10,281 nt of DNA from Muellerivita sp035541195 (GTDB taxonomy: Bacteria; Oederibacteriota; Muellerivitia; Muellerivitales; Muellerivitaceae): positions 1-10,281 of the forward strand of contig DATKNU010000105.1 in assembly GCA_035541195.1 (NCBI GenBank), in the 5' to 3' direction. Position 1 is the first letter of the stretch, and each line of letters opens with the position of its first letter. The notes below the pieces were generated by a model. It saw only the letters and a list, made by a program, of their open reading frames with translations. It made no database searches and was not told where the DNA came from. A program made the position numbers and the translations under genes. This document shows positions 6,136 to 10,281 of the stretch, piece by piece.

Positions 6136-6591
6136 GTGAACCGATCGTCGAAGTGGGTCTTGGCGGCGGCCATCCTTGGCGCGGCGGCCGGCTGCCATCA
6201 AAAAGAAAAGTCCGAGGCCGACAAGGCCCTGTCCAACCTTCAATTGGGGGTCCGGCAGGGCTTGGACGCCGTCAAGGGGGCGGTCAGCGACGCCCAAAAG
6301 GATTACCAACAATCCGCCCAGGCCAAAATCGACCGGGTGTCGGCCTCCATTGATGATTTACAGAAGAAGGCCGAACAGGCGAGCGGCCAGGTCCAGGCGG
6401 GCATGCGCCAAACCGTGAGGGATCTTCAAGCCCAGCGGGACGCCCTGCAAGCGAAACTGGACGCCATGAAAAACTCGACCGCCGACGCCTGGAAGGACAT
6501 GGCCGCGGGGGTGGACCAATCGATCCGCGACCTGCAAAAGGCCAGCGACAAGGCGGCGGCGCAATTTCAGGATGTCCCCCCGAAAAAATAA
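6136..6591 (+). CDS. Helical coiled-coil lipoprotein, function unknown
   Basis: Reading from GTG 6136, with AAAGGA 5 nt upstream, gives 151 aa. The N terminus is a lipoprotein signal: RSSK, then a hydrophobic stretch, then GAAAGC with the lipid-bearing Cys20. The -3 residue is Ala rather than the preferred Leu, so the lipobox is slightly off consensus. The mature part is almost wholly charged amphipathic helix, rich in Ala, Gln, Lys and Asp, with repeated DLQ-centred units: SIDDLQKKAEQA (71-82), TVRDLQAQRDAL (93-104) and SIRDLQKASDKA (129-140). It resembles apolipoprotein-like or LEA-like helices more than any enzyme. It would sit at the cell envelope, anchored by lipid. The frame is open upstream to 5881 inside glsB, but only the GTG gives a signal peptide. 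Its pairing with glsB suggests an envelope-stress role, which is inference. Confidence 0.82.
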   Translation: MNRSSKWVLAAAILGAAAGCHQKEKSEADKALSNLQLGVRQGLDAVKGAVSDAQKDYQQSAQAKIDRVSASIDDLQKKAEQASGQVQAGMRQTVRDLQAQRDALQAKLDAMKNSTADAWKDMAAGVDQSIRDLQKASDKAAAQFQDVPPKK

Positions 6592-6624
6592 CCGGCCGAC
6601 GCTTTTCATGAACCCGGTTTTTTT
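6590..6624 (+). terminator. Possible terminator after the lipoprotein gene
   Basis: AACCGG (6590-6595) pairs with CCGGTT (6614-6619), and the T run continues to 6624. The 18-nt loop is long and the stem only 6 bp, so it is weaker than the terminator at 3656-3692. It overlaps the stop codon. Confidence 0.45.
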
Positions 6625-6652
6625 ACGCCCTTGGACGATCGAGCTTCTTTTT

Positions 6653-6666
6653 AATCCCCGGGGATT
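6653..6666. repeat. Perfect 14-bp palindrome between convergent genes
   Basis: AATCCCCGGGGATT is a perfect palindrome with T5 before it and two more T residues after it on the plus strand. It lies between the convergent lipoprotein and sixA ends. It may help stop plus-strand transcription. It has no T tract after it on the minus strand, so it is a poor terminator for sixA. Confidence 0.4.
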
Positions 6667-6672
6667 TTGGGA

Positions 6673-7134
6673 TCAAAGGGCGTCGGGCTCGAAATCAAAA
6701 AGTTTTTCCCACCCGCCGTCGAAGCGGAAGGCCTGGATCCCCGCGGTGGGGAAGCGCAGCTCAAGGGGATGGCCCATTTGTTCCTGGATCAGGAAAGCCA
6801 GCTTTTCCAAAAAAGGCAGGTGGCTGACCAGCGCCAGGGTCGGGGGCCTTTCCGCCATCAGGTCCTCGTAAATTTTCCGCGGGTTACCCTCGGGAGCCAG
6901 CTCTTTCTTCTGCTCCCGGTCCATGGAGGGGAAGCCGAGTTTTTCCGCCAGGATATCCGCGGTTTCGATGGCCCGGGCCTTGGGACTGTGCCAAAGGCAG
7001 GTGGGTCGGATTTGGCGCTCCCTCAAGGCTTGGGCCGCCTGGGCGGCTTCCTTTTGTCCCCGGGCGGTCAGGCGCAAGGCGGTCTCCCCGGGGGGCTTGG
7101 CGGCTTGGCCGTGGCGGATCAGCAGGAGGATCAC
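6673..7134 (-). CDS. sixA: Phosphohistidine phosphatase, SixA type
   Basis: This 153-aa histidine-phosphatase superfamily member is the usual length for SixA. It has RHGQ (7-10, with phospho-accepting H8), the SixA-like LTARGQKEA (22-30), HSPKARAIETA (49-59, with R54 in the phosphate pocket) and the second catalytic histidine H105 in ALVSHLPFLEKL. In E. coli, SixA dephosphorylates histidine phosphotransfer domains and also affects the nitrogen-related phosphotransferase system; the target here is unknown. The start is GTG 7134, with GGGAAG 7 nt upstream inside the end of the upstream deformylase gene. The two genes are 4 nt apart, so they are very likely co-transcribed and translationally coupled. 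Confidence 0.87.
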   Translation of the reverse strand: MILLLIRHGQAAKPPGETALRLTARGQKEAAQAAQALRERQIRPTCLWHSPKARAIETADILAEKLGFPSMDREQKKELAPEGNPRKIYEDLMAERPPTLALVSHLPFLEKLAFLIQEQMGHPLELRFPTAGIQAFRFDGGWEKLFDFEPDAL

Positions 7135-7138
7135 GCGG

Positions 7139-7687
7139 TCACTTCCCGCGGCCCCGGACCTTTGGGCGGAACCGGGCGTCCCAAAGATCCAAGTGGAACC
7201 AATCCCTCAGGCCCTTCATCCGGTCCATGTAAAAGAAACCGTTCAAGTGGTCGATCTCATGCTGGATCACCCGGGCCTCGAATCCCCGGACGGTCCGGCG
7301 CACCCGGGCGCCTTCGGGCGTGAGCGCCGTGAAGGTCAACCACTCGTGCCGGGGAACCAAGCCCCGGTAGCCGGGGATGCTCAGGCAGCCTTCCCAGCCC
7401 CTCACCTTCTTTTTGGAAGCCTTCACGATCTTGGCGTTCAGGTAAAAGCGCAGGGGGAAAGCGGGCGCCTTCGGGTACCGGCGGTTTTTTTGGCTTTCCA
7501 TGGCGAAAAGACGGAGGTTCACGCCCACTTGGTTGGCGGCCAGTCCCACGCCGTCGGCATGGCGCATGGTGGCGGCCATCTTGCCGAGGAGTTTTTTCAA
7601 ACCCTTCGACCCGGCCAAGGCGGAGGGGACGGCGGCGGTTTTTCGCCGCAGCAAGGGGGTGCCGATTTTGACGATGGGCAGGATCAC
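7139..7687 (-). CDS. def: Peptide deformylase (second in the window)
   Basis: From GTG 7687 this gives 182 aa. The N terminus, ILPIVKIGTPLLRRK, matches where most deformylases begin. Motif 1 is the standard GVGLAANQ (46-53), motif 2 is EGCLSIP (99-105) and motif 3 is QHEIDHLNG (142-150). Metal ligands C101, H143, H147 and catalytic E144 are present, so it should be active. GTG 7687 has AAAGGA 5 nt upstream. An in-frame ATG at 7720 would add 11 residues but overlaps a likely -10 element and has a weaker site. This copy keeps the consensus glycine that the other deformylase has lost. It is followed after 4 nt by sixA. Confidence 0.92.
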   Translation of the reverse strand: MILPIVKIGTPLLRRKTAAVPSALAGSKGLKKLLGKMAATMRHADGVGLAANQVGVNLRLFAMESQKNRRYPKAPAFPLRFYLNAKIVKASKKKVRGWEGCLSIPGYRGLVPRHEWLTFTALTPEGARVRRTVRGFEARVIQHEIDHLNGFFYMDRMKGLRDWFHLDLWDARFRPKVRGRGK

Positions 7688-7718
7688 GGGGTTCCTTTCG
7701 GGGGACGAGGCTGGCCTC

Positions 7719-7724
7719 ATTTTA
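7719..7724 (-). promoter_or_regulatory. Possible -10 element for def-sixA
   Basis: The minus strand reads TAAAAT here. The T-rich stretch about 17 nt upstream is only a weak -35. Transcription would begin near 7711, downstream of ATG 7720, which favours GTG 7687 as the deformylase start. Confidence 0.35.
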
Positions 7725-7753
7725 CCCCAAGCCGCGCGGGGATAAAAAAGGCA

Positions 7754-7782
7754 TTAACAGCCCCCGGGGGGCCTGTTAAAAT
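7754..7782 (+). promoter_or_regulatory. Glycoside hydrolase promoter inside a palindrome
   Basis: TTAACA (7754-7759, one base off TTGACA), a 17-nt spacer and TAAAAT (7777-7782) with TG at the extended -10 position (7774-7775) make a strong promoter. The same bases form an inverted repeat: TTAACAG (7754-7760) with CTGTTAA (7773-7779), continued inward by C5 and G5 with one bulged base. Transcription would begin near 7789, giving a leader of about 50 nt. A second palindrome, ATCCCGGGAT, covers 7781-7790. Confidence 0.65.
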
Positions 7783-7839
7783 CCCGGGATTGCCCAGGGG
7801 CCTTCCGAAAGCCCTACTTTGCCGCCCAGTGAGGAAGCC

Positions 7840-9243
7840 ATGCCTTCTTTCGTCTCTTTTCCCCCCGACTTTATATGGGGAGCCGCCACCAGTTCCTTCC
7901 AAATCGAAGGTTCGCCCCTGGCCGATGGCGCGGCCCCCAGCAATTGGTATGAATGGACCAAGACCCCCGGCAAGATCGCCGACGGCAGCGACGCGGACCT
8001 GGCTTGCGACCATTACGGGCGCTACGCCCAAGACGTCCAATTGATGAAGGACCTGGGCCTCATGGGCTACCGTTTTTCCTTGTCCTGGCCCCGGCTGGTG
8101 CCCGAGCGGGGGCGGTTCAACGAGAAGGCCCTGGATTTCTACAAGCGGCTTTTGGATGAACTCGAGAAAAAATGCATCGCCCCCAACGTGACGCTCTTTC
8201 ATTGGGAAACGCCCCTTTGGGCGAAGGGCGGCTGGGAAAACCGGGAGACGGCCCTGGCCTTCGGGGAATACGCCGAGGCGGCGTTGAAAAAACTGGGCGG
8301 GCGGGTTTCCACCTGGGCCACCCATAACGAGCCCGTGGTGACGGCCCAACTGGGGTTCCTCTGGGGCTATTTCCCCCCGGGAAAAGCCGATCGTTCGGTT
8401 TTCGCCACCGTCGTCCACCACTTGAACCTGTCCCACGGCCTGGCTTTGCGCGCCTTTAGGGAGGGGCGTTACCAGGGGGAAATGGGGATCGTCAACGCCC
8501 TGGCGCCGGTCAGGCCCGCCACCCAAAAGCCCGAGGACATCCTCCAGGCCGACCGCATCGATGTCTTGCAAAACCGGATTTTCCTCGATCCCCTGCAGGG
8601 CCGGGGTTACCCGGAGTTCTTGTTCGAGTACTCGAAAAAACCCGAGGGGCCTTGGGCCGAGGATTTGAAGGTCATCGCCCAGCCCGTGGATTTTTTGGGG
8701 GTGAACCATTATTTCCCGTTGGTGGGCCGCCACGCCCCGGGCGTGAACCTCTTCGACAACGACTTCCGTTTCGAGGACGGCAAGCCCATGAACGACCTGG
8801 ATTGGGAAATCGAGCCCGACGCCTTGCGCCGCCTCCTGGTGCGGCTTTGGAAGGATTATGGGTTCAAAAAAATCCTCATCACGGAAAACGGCATTCCCAC
8901 CCGCGACTCCTTGAGGACGAAGGAAGAGACCATCGAGGATGACCTGCGGGTGCATTATCTGGGGACCTACCTGGCGGCGGCCCAAAAGGCCATCGCGGAG
9001 GGCGTGCCCTTGAAGGGCTATTACGCCTGGTCGCTCCTGGACAATTTCGAATGGTGCCACGGCTATGACCCGCGTTTCGGGCTGGTGCATGTGGACTTCA
9101 AGACCCAACAGCGCACCCTCAAGAAAAGCGCCAAGTGGTACCAGAAAACGATCGCCCAAAAGGGTTTTGACTTGGACGCGCTGCCGAAAAACCCGCCCTA
9201 CCGGGTTTTGGGCGTTGAGGGCAAGAGCAACCGCAGTTTCTAA
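7840..9243 (+). CDS. Glycoside hydrolase family 1, probable beta-glucosidase
   Basis: This 467-aa enzyme matches the family's usual 440-480. GH1 enzymes hydrolyse beta-linked glucosides, galactosides and related sugars by a retaining mechanism with two glutamates. Visible are the N-terminal FIWGAATSSFQIEG (11-24, with Q21 in the sugar site), HW (121-122), acid/base E164 in THNEP, nucleophile E349 in ITENG, and the aglycone-side WSLLDNFEW (397-405). There is no signal peptide, so it should act in the cytoplasm. Two departures stand out. His162 replaces the usual hydrophobic residue before NEP, and HWETPLWAK (121-129) replaces the common HWDLPQ type. Both line the active-site rim, so substrate range may be unusual. 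Nothing suggests a 6-phospho-glycosidase. ATG 7840 has GAGGA close upstream; a TTG 7 codons earlier is less likely. The GT39 gene follows after 55 nt. Confidence 0.94.
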   Translation: MPSFVSFPPDFIWGAATSSFQIEGSPLADGAAPSNWYEWTKTPGKIADGSDADLACDHYGRYAQDVQLMKDLGLMGYRFSLSWPRLVPERGRFNEKALDFYKRLLDELEKKCIAPNVTLFHWETPLWAKGGWENRETALAFGEYAEAALKKLGGRVSTWATHNEPVVTAQLGFLWGYFPPGKADRSVFATVVHHLNLSHGLALRAFREGRYQGEMGIVNALAPVRPATQKPEDILQADRIDVLQNRIFLDPLQGRGYPEFLFEYSKKPEGPWAEDLKVIAQPVDFLGVNHYFPLVGRHAPGVNLFDNDFRFEDGKPMNDLDWEIEPDALRRLLVRLWKDYGFKKILITENGIPTRDSLRTKEETIEDDLRVHYLGTYLAAAQKAIAEGVPLKGYYAWSLLDNFEWCHGYDPRFGLVHVDFKTQQRTLKKSAKWYQKTIAQKGFDLDALPKNPPYRVLGVEGKSNRSF

Positions 9244-9298
9244 ATCCGTCCCGCTTCTAAAGCTTTAAGGCCAGGCCCCCTTTGGGTAAACTGGGTCC

Positions 9299-10281
9299 AT
9301 GACCCCTCGGCGCGCGGCCCGTCCCCTTTCCTGGCGGTGGTTCCTGATTTTCGCCCTTCTTTTTTGCGCGCAGGTCTTGCCGCGCTTGACCGAGGATTCC
9401 CCCGCGGGGGACGAGCCCATCGACATCGTCAATGGGCTCTATGATTGGCGCGGCGACGTGGCCACGGTCGACCTTCACCCCCCGCTGGCCCAAGCCCTCC
9501 AAGCCCTGCCCCTTTGGGTCCTGGGCCTGCGCCCCCCCGCCGGGGCCCAGGCGCAGGAATACGTGGCCCGGGACCTGAGTTTCCTGTTCGAAACACACTC
9601 GAAAAATTGGCCCACATTTTTCTTTTTTCCCCGGCTTGTCACCTGCCTTTTCGGTTTGGGAATCGGTTTTCTTTTGTACCGGATGTCCCGGGAAGAGTCG
9701 CCGGCTTTCATGATTTGCGCGCTGGGTTTTTGGGCCTTTGACCCCGCGATCCTGGCTTTTTCCGGTTTGGCCATGGCGGACGTGCCCATGGCCTTTTTCT
9801 TCCTGTTGTCGGTCTGGTTTTTCCACCGTTCCCTTGAGCAAGGGCGCGGACGTTTGGCGGGATGGGCCGGTCTTTTCGGGGCCATGGCGGTGACTTGTAA
9901 GTTTTCGGCCTTCTTCCTGCTCCCGGTCCTGGCCTGTCTGGAATGGGCGCAATGGCGGGAGGGGCGGTCGGCTTTTCGCCGGATGTTCCAGCGTTGGGGT
10001 TGGGGATTGGGCGCGGCTTTGGTTTGGGTGATTTTGGTTTATCTTCCGGGGACCGTCGTGATCCCGGGCCACCCCTGGCCCCTTCATTTCCTTTTTTCGG
10101 ATTTCCAACTGATGCCGATTTTGATGCGCCACCCGGATTACTTCCTGGGGAAATTGGTTTCGGGCGGTCAGCTGGGTTATTACCCCTTGGCTTTCGTCCT
10201 GAAGACCCCCTTGTCCCTCTTGGTTTTTTTGGCTCTCGCCTTCGCGCTTGCGGCGGCGCGGAAAATCCAGATTCCAACCTG
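9299..10281 (+). CDS. GT39/PMT-type membrane glycosyltransferase (3' end outside window)
   Basis: The frame is open from ATG 9299 to the window edge, 327 codons. It is a multi-spanning membrane protein of the PMT/ArnT-like (GT39, GT-C fold) group, which move sugars from polyprenyl-phosphate carriers to protein or lipid on the outer face of the inner membrane. An N-terminal membrane helix (about 13-30) is followed by an outer loop with GDE (37-39), the site of the catalytic acid in this group, and LHPPLAQ (59-65). More helices lie at about 106-128, 137-155, 162-176, 185-215 and 235-250. FDPAILAFSGLAMADVPMAF (147-166) is a characteristic stretch. GYYPLAFVLKTPL (293-305) matches the later PMT-type loop and helix. 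An in-frame TAA at 9287 means 9299 is the earliest possible start. The ribosome binding site is weak. The acceptor and donor cannot be told from sequence. Confidence 0.87.
   Translation, partial: MTPRRAARPLSWRWFLIFALLFCAQVLPRLTEDSPAGDEPIDIVNGLYDWRGDVATVDLHPPLAQALQALPLWVLGLRPPAGAQAQEYVARDLSFLFETHSKNWPTFFFFPRLVTCLFGLGIGFLLYRMSREESPAFMICALGFWAFDPAILAFSGLAMADVPMAFFFLLSVWFFHRSLEQGRGRLAGWAGLFGAMAVTCKFSAFFLLPVLACLEWAQWREGRSAFRRMFQRWGWGLGAALVWVILVYLPGTVVIPGHPWPLHFLFSDFQLMPILMRHPDYFLGKLVSGGQLGYYPLAFVLKTPLSLLVFLALAFALAAARKIQIPT

Noticed and set aside
7717..9159. Minus-strand open frame of 480 codons opposite the glycoside hydrolase gene
   Set aside because: The plus strand encodes a complete GH1 enzyme with both catalytic glutamates. 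The antisense product shows no recognisable domain and its length follows from GC-rich codon use.
9257..10277. Minus-strand open frames over the GT39 gene
   Set aside because: Their products are basic, proline-rich low-complexity sequence. The plus-strand frame has membrane helices and family motifs.

Overview
The window is GC-rich, densely packed bacterial chromosome, with short gaps, GTG and TTG as well as ATG starts, and strong GGAGG-type ribosome binding sites. A lipobox lipoprotein, a GlsB/YeaQ-type membrane protein, oligoribonuclease, a GcvR-like double-ACT protein and SixA fit a Gram-negative cell. I cannot name the phylum. The unrecognised 597-residue protein hints at a lineage outside the well-studied groups. 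I see no phage genes, insertion sequences, CRISPR arrays, tRNAs or rRNAs.

Layout: (1) 1-702, minus, the N-terminal part of a GAF-GGDEF signalling protein, cut by the window edge. (2) galE (931-1926, plus), divergent from it. (3) A compact minus-strand cluster read gcvR-like, peptide deformylase, orn (3606 down to 1952), convergent with galE. (4) A single-gene minus-strand unit, 5506-3713, encoding an unrecognised 597-aa soluble protein. It has an extended -10 promoter, a leader of about 180 nt with a terminator-like hairpin, a strong ribosome binding site and a strong intrinsic terminator. (5) Divergent from it, a plus-strand pair: a small GlsB/YeaQ-type membrane protein and a helical lipoprotein (5837-6591). 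(6) A minus-strand pair: a second, different peptide deformylase and sixA (7687-6673). (7) A plus-strand family 1 glycoside hydrolase (7840-9243), then the start of a GT39-type membrane glycosyltransferase (9299 to the window edge).

Most genes are household or envelope functions: UDP-sugar supply, N-terminal protein processing, nanoRNA turnover, beta-glucoside hydrolysis and lipid-linked sugar transfer. GalE and the GT39 enzyme could both feed envelope glycan synthesis, but they lie far apart and nothing ties them together directly. GGDEF proteins make c-di-GMP and Orn degrades its breakdown product pGpG, so two ends of that pathway lie within 3 kb.

The least ordinary part is 3656-5836. An apparently well-expressed protein of unknown family is preceded by a leader with two mutually exclusive pairings, one within the hairpin and one with the translation start. 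The second regulatory point of interest is the promoter of the glycoside hydrolase gene, which is built into a near-perfect palindrome.
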